Of a stretch of DNA of 64,000 nt, positions 10,901 to 24,717 are shown in pieces. Under the pieces are notes generated by a model, which made no database searches, was not told the DNA's origin, and saw nothing but the letters and a program-made list of their open reading frames with translations. The stretch is from NCBI RefSeq assembly GCF_042453785.1, contig NC_091665.1:7263501-7327500 (forward strand), in the 5' to 3' direction. The position numbers and the translations under genes were made by a program. Each line of letters begins with the position of its first letter. The stretch's first letter is position 1. The DNA is from Malus domestica. Taxonomy: Eukaryota; Streptophyta; Magnoliopsida; Rosales; Rosaceae.

Positions 10901-11854
10901 ATATAATCACATAAATGCATGACAGACTATATGGAAATAAAAGGGCATGAAGGAAATGACGTTATACGTATCAGATTTCCATCAACAAAGTAATAATCTT
11001 GAAAGAAATACGAAGTACAAGAGAGATCGCAAGTTTACACCTATTCGGACAAACTTTCTTGCCAGTCGGGCAAGTTTTAGCAAGTTGCTGGGTGTTTTGG
11101 AATGATTTTTTCTTAAATGAAATCGATACTGCATGCAATATAGCAGACCTTAAAATATAAATGCAAGTGCAGAGATGCAGAATTGCAAACAGATCTTTGA
11201 CAAACAGCAGATTAGAGTTGGGTGGTTTTGAGCAACCACTTTCACAAGCAATTCCATGCCCGCAGCGCTCAAGAGCCTTACCCCCTCCAACTTTGTAATC
11301 TCTTCCACAGTCTCTCTTCAATGAAGCTACTAAAGTATTTGGTATGTGAGGGCAAAATGGCACAACAAGGTCAATTCAGCGAAATGAATGATCGATCAAA
11401 TTGTATTTGCCTAAAAGAATATATATGCATATAGTACATGCCTTTGAATAAGCAATTACAGAAACAATATAACAGCAAAACATCCATTTGGTGTAAAATA
11501 CATGAATGGACCTATGATTTGGATACAGTGTCAGCTGCCATAAGTGTATTGCTACTTGCCTCCGAATCCAGATACGGAGCAACGAATGAAAAAATGGGAG
11601 GAATAACAACCAAGAAGCGTTACGTATCTTTTCTAAAGAGCCAGCTCAGCAGTAAAAGCGACCGCAGAAATGCTAACTTCACCCCCACAAGAACTCTCTG
11701 GATAAAAAAAGAAAAGTTCTTCATCGTTATAGTCTTCTCACATTAAAAGTGCAAAATTTCCATCTACCATGTAGTCAGTCTGCACTTCTACACAGTGAAG
11801 AGAGTGGCCAAACACCATTCGTATAAAGCAGGATTCGGAAAAGCCAAAGAAGTT
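10900..11854 (-). other. 3' UTR and downstream flank of the DUF616 gene
   Basis: Non-coding sequence after the TAG at 11855-11857, with small unrelated open frames. No other gene or repeat is evident. Confidence 0.4.
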
Positions 11855-14800
11855 CTACTCCGTTGCCTCTTTCCGAATACTCTGCTTCTCTTCTGATCTG
11901 TGGCGAAACAACTTAGCTATGGCTCTCCTCTCGCAATCCTGCAACATTGACAGAATCAGATTAAAAATGTTATAACCAATCCAGGCTCCTTTTTTTTTTT
12001 TTGCTCCTATTGAGAAAAATGCTTGGCTTTTTATGCACAAGGAGTAATTCCTCCTTACAAGGTTGACTCGTGAACTGGGATTTACCCGCCTAAGATTGTA
12101 AGAAGAACAACTTTTTAGTCCTTATCCATTAGGCATCCAAGTATTGTTATTCTTACTATTCATTTATTCACTCATGTTGGTTGTGGTGAGGAGAGGTAAT
12201 TCTTACAGTTACTGAATCAAATCCAAATTATTCACGCAGTTTACATTCAGTTTGGCTATAACCAATAATCTGCATAAATTTTACCTTGAACATATGAAGG
12301 TGGAGAGGTTTTTCCGGATTCATCCTTCGTAACTTCTGGTATGTATATGCAAAACTTAGCTGATCACGAGGGGTAAACCGCTCAACCTCATTGAACCATA
12401 GACATGAAAACAAGTTTGACATTGGAGTGTGTGCCCGGATGATAAAAGACCCTTCTGGTACATCTGCAGATGTGATTAAACAAATTATGTCATGGATTGG
12501 TAAAAGAAAATGCATTGCAGTCAAAATATTTTAATGAAAACGCTCTTTTTCTCATTGAACAAATCATACTGCTGGGAAGAAGCCTGTTGGGATCCAAGGC
12601 ATTAAATTTTGTTAGGCCATCAGCTTGGTAGAAGGCAAATTGTTGATCTATGATGGTATGGTTATACTTATTCAATCTCTTATTCTGTGCAACTTCTTCC
12701 CATACACAGTGTCGGTTGTAGTGATTGGAAATTGCATACTCATAACCTTTTCGCCACAAAAAGTATTCCAATATGAGTAAGGGGTCAAGTTGGAGGCGCA
12801 ATTTACTGTCCAACCAGATTGAATACCTGAAAATTTAAGTAAGGGTTTTAGACAAGAGCTAAGGAAAAGCACCACCCACCAAATAAACAAATCCAACGAG
12901 CAAAGCATACAAAAGCACTAGTTCTATTGTAGTAATATGCAGCTGCTTATATTCTTTGTACAGTGGTCCTCAATTGCTAGCTTAATCTCACACCTCCTAA
13001 TGTTCTTAAAGATGCATATCATTTTTTGGTAAGATTTAATGACTGATATCTGAAATTTGAGTAGTGATTCAAGTTTAATAACTGATTTTCATAACTCTCA
13101 TGGACACATAGACACACATGCACAATCTAATCTATACAACTAATGTGCGTAAACACACAATTTAGCATCGGTGTTACAACCTTTAAAGGTAACCGTTAAG
13201 TATGATTAACCACCTAGAAGATGACAATCAGTACATATTACTAGTCAAATTCTAACCTCGCAGAAGGAAAAAGCCGATGAGGCAAAAGTTTGGGTATTTT
13301 CCCCACTCGCCGCATATCGGTGTATGGTAGGTTCTTCACCACCACAATCCTCCATAAACCAATAAAACCCATCCTATCTGGTGTTTGCCCTTCAGCAATC
13401 AGGGTTTGCAAAGTAACTTCATCAATAAACATAACAAAGCACACATTCTTCCTTGACAAACGAGAGACCTGAAATCAAGAGAGTTTCACTTGAGTCACCA
13501 TTCTTGTTTATTCTGTTTTTCTTTTCCCTTTATTGGCTATGACAATTATTGCAACTTTATGTCTAAATCAAAGAATTTTCCTTTTTTTTTGAAACTGAAA
13601 ATGGATAAAACAGAACATTAATAAACTAAAAATTGCACTGTGATTGGAAATTTCCAGTGGATAAGTCTAAGTCCATTATAGAAGACCAGAAAAAGTATAA
13701 GATTCATTTAAACAAATGTATGAATTAACTGGAACATGGAACAAAAGAAAAATCACAATTCTGAAATATTAGGAAATAAAATCCTACCGAGCAAGCTCAA
13801 TCCCAAAGTTACATTTGAAGCAAGTTCAATCTCAAAGTTACATTTGATATGTTGGTCTACACTGCACATCATTGAATTTGACTTAAAGAGTGTTGCAAGG
13901 TTAAACTGGCTGAATTAGATGATAAAAGAGTCCATGTTCCACTCAAATCAAGGTACAAAGCAGACACTATATCCCAAACATTTATTATAGGAACTAGACA
14001 AGCCTTGGAGACTTGACTTTTTTTTCTTATGAGAAATGCACTGGAATTTGCTCTATCATGTGAGAGTTCAACAACCATGTAATAAGAAAAAGGGCCAAAA
14101 CATTGTTATTTAGAGTATCAGCAGGTGTAAAAGTTATTGTAAAAGTTGTGACATGGTGTAAAAGTCATGAGATGGTATAAAATTTATAACTTATACCGTT
14201 AATCCAACAAGCTATAGTTCCATACTTGATTTACATATGAGTTATAGTCCATATTCCAATTAGTTTTCAGTCATTCAATCCAGGTTAACATGTCATGGCA
14301 TAAAACTTCAATTTACGCCTGTGTCACAATTAGACCTGGCATTTTGGACCCGACCCGTTAACCTGATCCGACCCAACCCGTTAATATTAGTATTTCAATG
14401 GATGCTTAACGGGTTGGGTTGCTAATGGGTGAACCCGTTAAATAACGGGTCACCTTGGGTCAACCCGTTAGCATCCGTTAGTTGAGAATGTTTTAGTAAT
14501 TTCAGTAAAGTCTTAACAACAAAAAATAAACTCTATGCAAAAAAAAATAATAATAATTGTTAACAGGTGTTAACGGGTCGGGTTCGGATGACCCGCTAGC
14601 TTAACAGGTTGAGTTCGAATGACCCGTTAACTTAACGGGTCGGATTGGTTGACAAAGACGATATGAAGCTTTAATTTTGATTTTTTTTCTTGACAAGAAG
14701 ATAATATGGATAATATTGTTCCCCCATTAAAGAGAAGCTCCTTACCGTTTTACCATAAGGTATCCTCAAGTGATCTGAATTTCCAAAGATACAAGAGATA

Positions 14801-17702
14801 ACAGCGATGTGGCATCTGGTGATGTAATTTGTGTCATCTTCTGCCAAGTCAAATCCAGTGCTTGGGGATCCTTTAGGACCTTTAACAAAGCCACACTTTA
14901 TGTTTTGATCATGTGCCAAAAAGGAATTTTCCCGTTCTTGCAAAGACTGATGCCCCGCAAATCTCGGCTCCCATTGCTCATCTGCTTCAGGCTTGTCCTC
15001 TGCTTCAGTATACTGCAAGCTGAATCTTGCAAACTTTGGACTTTCTAAAGGCTCTATAAGATGTGCAGTAGAGTTTAAAAACTTCATCTCACAAGAGGAA
15101 CCTGAAGAATTTCAATATAACAGGTCAAAAACACAACATCAGCGATAAGGAGCATCCCCTAAAACAGCTAGATTGAAGGCAACTCCTGTCATGAAGTTGC
15201 ATTCAACTATATTCATAAAACAATCTTTCAAAAAACCAAGCAAGAAAAAAACAAGTACAATGGCTCTTCCAACCGGTCATGGTCTTATTCACAGCATTTA
15301 CTCCTAACAACCCCAATTTCTATATCTAATAATCTATAGAAATATCTCACTTTAAATAAAACACCTGAAATTTGTTACTCCAAGAGGATGCTCAAGGAAA
15401 TATCATGATTTCACAGAACTAGTTCTTATACATAAAGAGCAGCATCAAACAATCATTACCAAGCTCAAGTTCTTCCCAGTGCTTCCTAGTGCATGTAGGA
15501 CTGGCAATAGGTATAAGTTTAAGAGATGCTAAATCTGAGGCCAAAAATATGTTTGATACAGAACAGTAAAAAATTCATTAACAAAACCAAGATAGGTTCC
15601 TTTGAGGTTAATGAAGTTTAAGGACTCAGCACTATGGTCATGATTTTATAGGACTACTGACAACTTAAGAACACTGTAGCAATCACCATGTCGAAGTTAT
15701 GTGTTCGCGGCTTCCTTTTCCCTTTTCTGTTTTTCTTTCTAAGTAATGGAAATAAATTAAGGAAATATAGTATGGGAAGCAGATGAAAAGTCACTTCCAC
15801 ATTATACCAATATACTGAAATTATGCAGTTATCTAGTTGCAAAAAGAATTAACTGTTCTGTTCTGTCTGCACTCCATGGCACTTCTATGATTTGCAATAA
15901 GAACTATCTCTTTTGTATGTGCTAAGGAGTCCTTCTCTGAGTTTCATAAAAATTCTAATTTATAACCAATGGCATGCTGAGATCATGGGATCAAATGTGA
16001 AAATGAATTACAGATCCAGAAGCAGTAGCCACGATATATATCACTCATGCAAGCTGAATACAAAATCAATAAATGAAAAGATAAATGTAATTAGACATAG
16101 TTCTCACACACCAATTTACTAGAAGAAACAGATAATTTACCAGAAGATTTGCTGCGCTTAGCTTTCCTTTTTGTACTGGACCGCGACTTTCTTGAAGATT
16201 GACCAGAAATTACACTGACATGCCTGGAATTTCTGTTAACTTCATCCAGGTTTCGAAAGTGCTGAGCAGAGTCATTTTCAAATGGACTGGCGAAGACTTT
16301 ATCAACCTTCTCAACAACGTTATGATCATTAATTTCGATATCAGGAACATCAAGGGACTCTCTACCATCTTCATCATGTGATTTTTCTTCACCAAAATGG
16401 TCATCATTCTGATGTCTTGTATCATCATAAAAATCAATCCCGTCATCATACTCGTCATCAACATGAATTACATCCTTTTGCTTATCCAAATCTTCATCCC
16501 TATACTGTTGACTATTCTTCAGAGAGGCCTCATACTCTGCTTCATAAACTTTCAACTCATTGCGCCCAGCTTCGTTGTACAATCCCCCTATCCTATTGGA
16601 ACGTTTAGTTAAGTCGTCATTTGAGGACTTCTTTTTGCTGCTTTTAATACTCACAGGAACATCATCCTTATATGTGGATTCATCCCTAACACCTGCACTA
16701 CTATGCTCCACCTCATCCCCGTTGTAATCTTCATCCCTTCTCCTATCATCTTTATCCCAATACCTAGAATCTCGGCCATGAACTACCGAACCCTTCCCAA
16801 ACCTAAGGACTTTAGAAGTCTCTGTCCGTGTCACATTTGTGAGAAAGTCAAGATCATTCTTTAAGTCGTCTTCCTCAGCATGAGAACTATTTATTTCTGT
16901 GCCAACACGAGAAAGCAATCATTTAATACAAAGCTAGAATCCATATACTTCCATAACCAGATACTGTTGAATTAATTATAGCAAAAATGTGAAAGCCTTT
17001 TGTAACATTTCTTAAAAAACAATGGAGAAGGAAATCAAACAATTAGTCGGGTTGATCCTTTTCCTACACCTATCAACAATCAAGCAAAGACATCTAATAC
17101 TCCGAATGTTTCGCACTCTCTTTGTAACAAACAAGACCAAATGCTTAGCTAAAACCTGCATACTTCCATAATCAGAAACTTCAAATGAACAAAAACACAG
17201 ATCTATCATTGCAGAAGCACTTAGTTATCTCCAAAACCGAAATGTGAAATCAACTAAGAAAGTAAAGTAAAATGTGATCCTTCTTTCTATATTTTCTCAG
17301 CAGCCAAACAAGGCAGTCGCCACCAGACATTCAAAGTGCATAAGATTGACAAGTAACTAACTAACTCCCTTTTCCTTTCCTACATTTTCCCGGAAACCAA
17401 ACAGAAAGTTACTGAAGAAAATTGAGAAGCAAAACATACATACCTCTATTGCTGCGGGAGAGGTAATAGTAGGCGAGGAGAGTAAGAAGGAGGACTAGGA
17501 AGAGGAGGAGGAGGACGGCGCCAATGGAGATTCTAAGTGGGCCCTTGTCGGATCGACCAGATCGGCGGGTCCGAACGGGCTTGTGGTGAGCGGAGCGGAT
17601 CCCTATGGCGAGGTGTTCTGGTGGTCCTCCGCCGTTGGAATGGTGGGGATCGTGGCCGCGTAATCCCAACCGCTCCAGCCCTGACTGCCTCTGCTGAGCC
17701 AT
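11855..17702 (-). CDS. MUCI70: DUF616 glycosyltransferase, probable hexosyltransferase MUCI70/TOD1-type
   Basis: Seven coding exons on the minus strand: 17702-17444, 16896-16141, 15101-14746, 13468-13257, 12826-12570, 12463-12285 and 11938-11855. Together they give 2103 bases (700 aa), all junctions GT-AG and in frame. Residues about 57-81 form a single hydrophobic anchor (IGAVLLLLFLVLLLTLLAYYY) after a basic N-terminus, a type II Golgi topology. Exon 2 encodes a long acidic, Lys/Ser-rich stem. The DUF616 domain starts near residue 430 (RCHIAVISCIFG) and includes YSIWLDSKLRL and RHCVWEE. In Arabidopsis, MUCI70 acts in mucilage xylan/pectin synthesis and TOD1 is a Golgi/TGN protein affecting turgor. 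Which paralogue this is cannot be settled here. The exon 2 donor could also be 21 bases further 3', in the same phase. Confidence 0.9.
14336..14652. repeat. ACCCGTTAA-rich repeat in intron 3 of the DUF616 gene
   Basis: At least eight direct or inverted copies of an ACCCGTTAA / TTAACGGGT core occur within about 320 bases, with partial inverted symmetry between GACCCGACCCGTTAAC at the left and TTAACGGGTCGGATTGG at the right. The left edge TAGACCTGGCATTTTGG looks like a DNA-transposon terminus, but no matching right terminus was found. It is probably a truncated non-autonomous element. Confidence 0.5.
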
Positions 17703-18073
17703 TCTTGCATCGTTAATCTCACTCCTCTCTCGCGCTCGACTCCTCCCACAAAGTACATATGAGTTTACCTTCTCTGTTTTTGTTTTTTTTTTTAATCTTT
17801 CAATGTTTTAATCTGTGAATATTAAAAGAAAGAAAAACACATCTGGGAAGAGTGTGAAGGAAGCGAGCGAGCGAGCGATGGATCGACGTTTGAGTGATTA
17901 AAAACACATATTAACTCTCTGTTTTAAACCTCCGTTTTAAAAACACATATAGTACCACTGTACCACGCATATTTTCTCGAAATCTAAGCATGTCATAGTA
18001 AATAAAAGGCTTGGACATACACATATATAGAGCTTTTACTTACACTAGCCGTAGTTAGTGTAAGCTGAATATT

Positions 18074-18372
18074 ATAATCATGTCATTACTGAATAGTCTT
18101 GAAGTGATGACATTGTGAATGTATAAATGTATAATCATGTGATTACTCAATAATCTCGAAGTAATAATAAGTTGAGAGTATAACTGTATAATCATGTCAT
18201 TACTGAGTAGTCTTGAAATAATGACAAGTTGAGTGTGTAACTGTATAACCATGTCATTACTGAGTAGTCTCTAAGTCATCACAAGCTGAGAGTATAATTG
18301 TATAATCATGTTAGAAGTAATGACAAGTTGAACTGTATAATCATGTTATTACTGAGTAGTCTCGAAGTAATA
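18074..18372. repeat. 57-bp minisatellite, about 5.4 units
   Basis: Four consecutive 57-base units each start ATAATCATGT (one has ATAACCATGT) and contain CATTACTGAGTAGTC plus GTAATGACAAGTTGAG. A shortened 35-base unit and a partial unit follow. It lies between the 5' end of the DUF616 gene and the 3' end of the CNGC gene. The chance open frame across it is an artefact. Confidence 0.9.
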
Positions 18373-18901
18373 TGGAGAGTGCTACTTAGTGGGAAGAAGA
18401 TGTGGAGTTGGAAGTATCTTCTGCTTGTTGTAATTGAGCAACTCAAGGAAATGAATGCCGGTGTACCTACAGATTACAGACACGCAGTTGATTCGGATAA
18501 TTCTTAGATGTAATCAAGGCATGGGTTTAATCTTTCATTTTTGGTTGAATTAATTCACCCACACAAGTAATCTAGTGTGTAGAAAATGTAACTAGTAAGT
18601 TCTTTAGCCCAAATATTATTTAGAATTTTGAGGTAATAAAGGTCCTTTTTCTTTGTATCCATGGGGCAGAGTGGGGGAAGCACACTGATGTAGCTAACTT
18701 GGCTATAAACGATATGAAGATTTTCCTTTCGTTTCTCTCCAAATTTTTTTTAACAAGATGTTTTACATTCCTTTGAATGACTAGGAAGTGCCAACCAAAA
18801 TCATGCTATGGCAATTGTGTGTGAGTGACTAGTGGTATACATTTTATACAGCCAAAGCTACCAAAACGAGCTCGGATTTTTAACATCAATTGAGACTGGG
18901 A

Positions 18902-21900
18902 TTACTTGTCATCATAAGCAGAGAAATCGGGTTCAGTGGGCTTCTGCAGCTTCAACATCTGCTCCCTTCCACTGCGGATCCTATGACCACGAAGAGCATT
19001 TGCTGCAAACCGGGATGCATAGATGGCAGAACGAAGCATGCTTGTACCAGAACCGCCTTTAAAATCACCACCACCACCACCATCATCATCATCTCCTTCA
19101 CCGTAGTCAAAGCCTTCTTCCTCTTCTCTACGCTGTTTTTCAGCCAATTTTCTCCTGTAGTGGCGCCATGCGGCTTGGATAAAGCACGCTGCCCAAGTCC
19201 TCCACTGCTGGGAGTAGAAACGGAAGGTGTACTGAACCTGTCTGCTGTGCAGGTGCCGAAACTGACTGGCAACAAATTTCAACTCCTCTGCTTCTAAAGC
19301 AAAAGCCTCAACCTCAGTTAAAGCCTTCACAGTTCGAGTTGACGATGGCAAGTTAGAACCAGCTTTAGGATCCAGTGCCCATGTTAGGAGCTCTTCTCCG
19401 CAAAAGTCCCCTTCTTTCAGTACACCGCTGTTGAAAAATCCACTTCTACCGCCATCTGTAGTTACACTTTCTAGGCGACCACGTATGATGAACAGCATCT
19501 CAATAACCGGATCCCCTTCCCGGACAATGTAGGTATTATCCGTGCATAAACTTGGTTTCAGACGCTCACAAATGGCGTCAAGTAACCGCTCATCCATATT
19601 GGCGAAAAGAGGCACCTGCATAAGTCACTCATGACCATGTGAAATTAATCCGTCTTCAAAATACATAGAGCGAATATAAGAAGACGATAATATATTCCTT
19701 GTAAACATACATCGGCAATAACATAGCGACATTCACGATTAAGAACGATCAATAACAAAGGTGAAACTGGATGCTTACCCTTCTAACCAAATTCAAGCAG
19801 AGATGGCGTTTAATGTCCCTTCTTAGATCTTTTGGAAGACTCTGGACAATGTTCTCCTCATCCACACCGCGAGTCTCCAACCACTTGTATTGATCATAGC
19901 GCCGAACCCTTTCCCTAAGTTCTTGTGGAAGCCAGCGGTGGTGCATCCACTGCTCAGAGTCACGCTTTTTAATCCGCATCTCCTCAAGACGAATTGTTAG
20001 AGACTGAAGGTACGTCTGTCGATATTTCATTAAACATCAAATTAGCCCTCAGCTCAAAGAATATAAAGCCATTAACTAACTAAATGCAGGTTGCTAACTC
20101 TCAACATATCAGTTATTTGTGGCGTAAAATTTGGATCACGTATACATATCCATAAAGCATTCACAGGATTCATTTGCATCTCACCTGGATATTTCCAATC
20201 AGAAGGGCAAAGAGGATGAGCCCGAAAATGCCTATCCCAATGGAAAATAGAACCTCTAGAGGGTACGTGCTAGTTTCGAGCCCCTGGCCAAGTGTACTGC
20301 AGAAAGTGAAAGAACAATGTACTGAAAATTAGTAAGACTTTCAGAACCCAAATCAGAACATTAGCGTACTTAATACAGAATTTTCACTGAATTTTGAACA
20401 AGACAATCATTGATGAGCGAGTTACACTTACACACCTTAAATTTTTCAGTCCCCACCACAAGCAGAACAATAATTTGGACATAAATTCGGCTGATGCAAT
20501 GACATCTGAAGATATAGCCTCTGCGAAGATTCCAAAATTAAATGGCGGATTTTCCCCTTCTGCAGTGCAGCTCTTCTTAAGAAGATCCACTCTGATTTTT
20601 TGCCATTCTTTGAATCCGGGGGCATTCGCATCAATGCCACAGTACAAGTATTCTATCCTACATTTTCCACTATTTCTACAAGCTCCCCGCCAGCATCCAT
20701 CATAGCGCTCCACAGCTAATAAGTACCATGCAGCCCCGGTGACCTGTAAATTTATCCAAGAGTGGCCAAATCAATTCAATAGAATGGTAATACTTCCTAT
20801 AAGGTACTTCAGCTAGTGGTAGTATTCAGAAACTATGAAGGAGGCAGGAGAAGATAAAACACTTACTTGAGCGGCAAGCATAAACCAAAGCAAATAGTAG
20901 GCAGCCCCGGCCCAAGCACTTTCGGCAAAAGCACCTGCACTCCTTTTCAGGTCTGAGTTTAAAGCTAATAAGCGGATAAATCTCGGTAGTAACTGGAGCC
21001 AGACAATAAACAGCAATGCCTGTTTCGTAGCCAAAACCTCTGACTCTCTTCCATGCAAGAATCTCCAAACCACAATCTGTAGTCATGAGCAAACAAGATA
21101 AATCCAAGAACCATCGTTTCTATATTCCAAATTTGATTGCTATGAATATTAGAGTAAAGAATTTATCGCCTTGCAGCGGTGTCAATGGTAGAAATTGGGT
21201 ATGTTGCATGCAGACCTGGGGTAAGGGGAGCACAGAAGCCAAGTCAACTAAGAAATAACGGTGTAGATATCGCTTTGCTATCTGCGGAGGATCTATCACA
21301 AGTTCGCCTCTTCCGAAAACCCGAGATGATGGAGCAATATAAGCTGTACGAAACTGTAAAGCCATGCGAATAAGGTAGAAAGCATCTACTAATGACCGTA
21401 TAGTTATAGTTGTCGTTCCTAATCTTCGATCGATAGAGAGGCAATCCTCATCATTGTCGAAGATTGGAAGATAGAAGAACAAAGGGTCAATGGATATTGC
21501 AAAGATGCAAGTTATGACGAAAAGCCTGTTCCATAGCAGGAGGGATTTGTCTTGGGGGTCAAATATCTTTTTATCAGACACTTTAAGATCTTCCGGGAAC
21601 ACTGCGCGGGTGACGCCAGTTCTTAATGATCTACCAAATGTCTTTAGTCCATCTGTTCCCTGTTGAATTCCATACCTGAATGATTGTGACGGTGCTCTCT
21701 TTGGTTTTCCACCAGTAAAGGGGAATGACTCGATACTAAATCCACATTTATTCATTTTACCGGTATCAGAACTCATGGAATACGTAGAACCCAAGTCATC
21801 CAACCTACAAATAACAATTCATAACCATAAAATTCTGCGGAAAACTCCATAAATATGTTTTTGCATCGTCAAAGTTTTACCAGCAACTCAGTTTGACTCG

Positions 21901-22353
21901 TCAAAGAAGACATACAAGTTCAAGGCTTCAATGAACTTGAATTAGAATTCATTTGGCTTATTGAAAAGTACATATGCTAAGAGAAATCCAGCACAAAAAA
22001 AATGAGAAATCCTTAAGAATCTAAACAACACATATTTTTCATGTTCTCAGGCGTTAACCATAACGACCCAGCGCAGCCAAATGAAGCTAAACAAGAGTAA
22101 TTGAAAGAAAACACAATCGATCAATGTAGGAAGAATCCGCTGGAAAAGAAAATACATTCTGAGGCCTTCGGTTACAAACCACTAGAAAGACGCAGATAAG
22201 ATCCATATGTCAACGACAGTTATAGCCTCCGGAAGAAGGAAAAGGAAAAGGAAAACAGAAAGCAGAAGAGCAAAGAATAATGTACAATGCATACCGTACA
22301 AATTTCTCCTTTTGGCCACCAATATACTGTGATTTGCGAGTGCAATCGAACAT
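18902..22353 (-). CDS. Cyclic nucleotide-gated ion channel, CNGC5/6/9-like (plant group II)
   Basis: Seven coding exons: 22353-22295, 21804-21216, 21076-20867, 20743-20436, 20296-20185, 20015-19779 and 19615-18902. Together they give 2229 bases (742 aa), all in frame. The start lies in a 59-base exon encoding MFDCTRKSQYIGGQKEKFV, and the second exon continues LDDLGSTYSMSSDTG, both typical of CNGC5/6-type proteins. S1 lies at about residues 108-132. The pore region has NLSTLGQGL near 387-395, with a GQG filter. A C-linker follows, then the cyclic-nucleotide-binding domain with phosphate cassette GDFCGEELLTWAL (about 574-586). A calmodulin-binding IQ motif (FIQAAWRHYRRKL) is at about 650-662. 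Such channels carry Ca2+ or other cations at the plasma membrane and are blocked by calmodulin. Length and motifs are complete, and the gene looks functional. Confidence 0.95.
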
Positions 22354-23990
22354 TTTGTATCAGCGGTTACATAGATGCAAGACGAGAATGTGAGAATTCA
22401 CAGCAAGCCCCAAATCAAGTCACTGATGAGTGGCAAAGAAATGCAGAAAATTCAATCAGTACAACAATATACTCAATAAAAACAATCAGGTACGACGCTG
22501 CCATGGTATACATTGGAGAAAAAACTTTAAAAACTGCACTCAAGCTTAGGAGTTTCGAGCGTAGAGATGATCATTGTTCATCAAAACAGAGGAAAAAAAT
22601 CGAAAGAATACAATGCTGTTATTCATCTATGATCTTAACATAACATCATGGTAGATCATTTGCATGTTTAATGCAATTATCGGTTCTTATACTTTCTTTT
22701 TGGGAGGATAGTAACGTTACGATCCGAGTATTTGGCATTGTTAAGGATTGCATGGTGATCTATATCATCTAAACATATATTAATTAAAAATGTAAAAATA
22801 TTCGCCCCTACCAGAAAAAAATTTAACTTTCTTCCCTATAATTTAACGTTTGAAATCAGAATTAAGAAGGAAAGACGGAGCAGGAGTAACAAAAGGATGA
22901 ACTTACATGGATCATGTCCAGCTTTTGATTCTGTAATCTCTAAATCTCCAATAATATTATTAATAAATAATAATAATGAATGTTTTGGAAGATGTTGGAA
23001 ACATTAGGGTTTGAGGAGGAGAAAGAAGGTGGGTGATTTAGAGAGAGAAAGACGGATGATAAGAGATAGAGAAGGCTGGTATTGAGGAGGGTGGGGGAGA
23101 GCTAGACCGTTAGAACGGTTATGTAAACAAGTTACAATCTAAAACATGGAGCATGGTTACCATTTGGTTTTTAATTTTTACTTTCTATCAAAACTAAAAA
23201 TAGCCAATTTAAGTTTTCAATTTTTTCTTAAAATGAATTGTAATCTTGAATTTTGATTTAGAATAGACCTTGTGTTTCTCCACCTTTTGCGAAGAATGTA
23301 TCTTCATCGTATGAACTTCATATTCGAAACCGTTCAATTTCTCAGTCTTTATTTGAAGACCATCTCTATGAAAAATTAATCAAATCGGAGATCGTTTAGT
23401 AATCAAGTGTATCTACTTAATGGACGATTCATCATGAATATGTTACTTGGTGCTCACATTGTCGATTTGTTTCATACATTTGGAGGACTAGAAGATCTCT
23501 TATTCGAATGATTTTTGTAAAGATGATCGTCAAATGAATATTAACAAGTTCAACGGTTCTGATTATGAAATTTAGTTACAGTGAATACATGTTATTCACA
23601 AAAGGTGAGATATTTGCATTCTCACATGGGGGAATTCAAAACCTCGAGAGTTGGAGAAAATTTTTTGAGCGGCCAATATTTAAGCGAGTACTCCATGTGC
23701 GAAACATAAGTGGAGGGACACGAAAAAATAGGTCAATTTCTGCACTTGTATTATGACATGTGGAGTATTGCTTGAGTACCCAATACTTGGAAAAGTCTCT
23801 CCCAAAGTTGGACACAACTACCAACTATTGGTGATCTGGTCCAAGCTTGGGGACCCTAGGACCGGCCTCAAAACTCACTTGAAGAGACTCGGTCAAGTAG
23901 ATACTCAACTATCAAACGCATAACCCAAAGGTGTATCAGTATAACTCATCATGGACCAATCTATAATCAATAATGTTTGATTTCTCCTTT
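22354..23990. other. 5' flank of the CNGC gene and intergenic DNA
   Basis: The 5' UTR and promoter of the CNGC gene lie here, with GA-rich sequence near 23035-23110. No convincing coding region was found. Confidence 0.4.
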
Positions 23991-23998
23991 CAGAAACA

Positions 23999-24330
23999 TC
24001 ATTCAATTGTGGCTTGCAGGAGGTTTCCATTGTAACAATATCCTAGTCTTTCAAGTAAGCTATGAGCACTTAAGTATTCACCTCCACAATCTGATTTGAG
24101 GGTCTCTCTACTTTTTTCAATATGCAGTTTCACGTAGGTTTTAAGTTCTTTAAACTTTTCAAGGGCTTCTGAATTGTGTTTCATAAGATACACAAATTCA
24201 TACCTTGACATGTTGTCAGTACAGGTGATGAAGTAGCTATAGCCATCGAACTACACACGTCACTATGTATTAACTCGCAAATCTCATTAGCTCGTTGGTT
24301 AACTCCATCAAAAGGAGCACGAGCCATCTT
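23999..24330 (-). pseudogene. Ty1/copia integrase remnant
   Basis: On the minus strand, 24330 to 24240 reads like the start of an integrase core (NEICELIHSDVC). After a frameshift, 24211 to 23999 reads SRYEFVYLMKHNSEALEKF and LKSDCGGEYLS, which contain the aspartates of the copia integrase core. The frame is broken and no other domain or LTR is nearby. This is an old remnant, unrelated in sequence to the young copia element about 150 bases away. Confidence 0.75.
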
Positions 24331-24481
24331 AATGATGAGATGGCATTATGCGCTCAAGCGGGCTATACTTATGCCCTCAAGTTTGAAACTACTTTGTTTT
24401 TTTTGTTTTAAATTGCTTTTGCTGTGTTTTAAGAATAATCAATTGCAAAGTAAAATAGATAAGCATTTAATAAATTGTATT

Positions 24482-24686
24482 TGTTAGGGGGTTACGGGAG
24501 TTAGCATAGTTAAGGGTCCTTAAGGACAATTCATTATTGTTTTAGCTGTTATGTTGTTATTAGCATTTATCAGGATATAATTGTTTTTCCGTTTCATTGT
24601 AACACTAGGAAGGTATCTCATAGTCTGTGTATAAATATAGAGTGTAATACCTCAAATGATATAATTTTGAATATACAGTTTCTACA
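24482..24686 (+). repeat. 5' LTR of the copia element
   Basis: A 205-base LTR with TG...CA ends. It contains a TATAAATATA box near 24631-24642, a plausible transcription start region for the element. The primer-binding site begins at 24687. Confidence 0.95.
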
Positions 24687-24717
24687 TGGTATCAAGAGCC
24701 TGAAGTTTTTTTTTTAA

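Noticed and set aside
18055..18252. 65-codon minus-strand frame with repeating residues
   Set aside because: Product of the 57-base minisatellite, which is a multiple of three.
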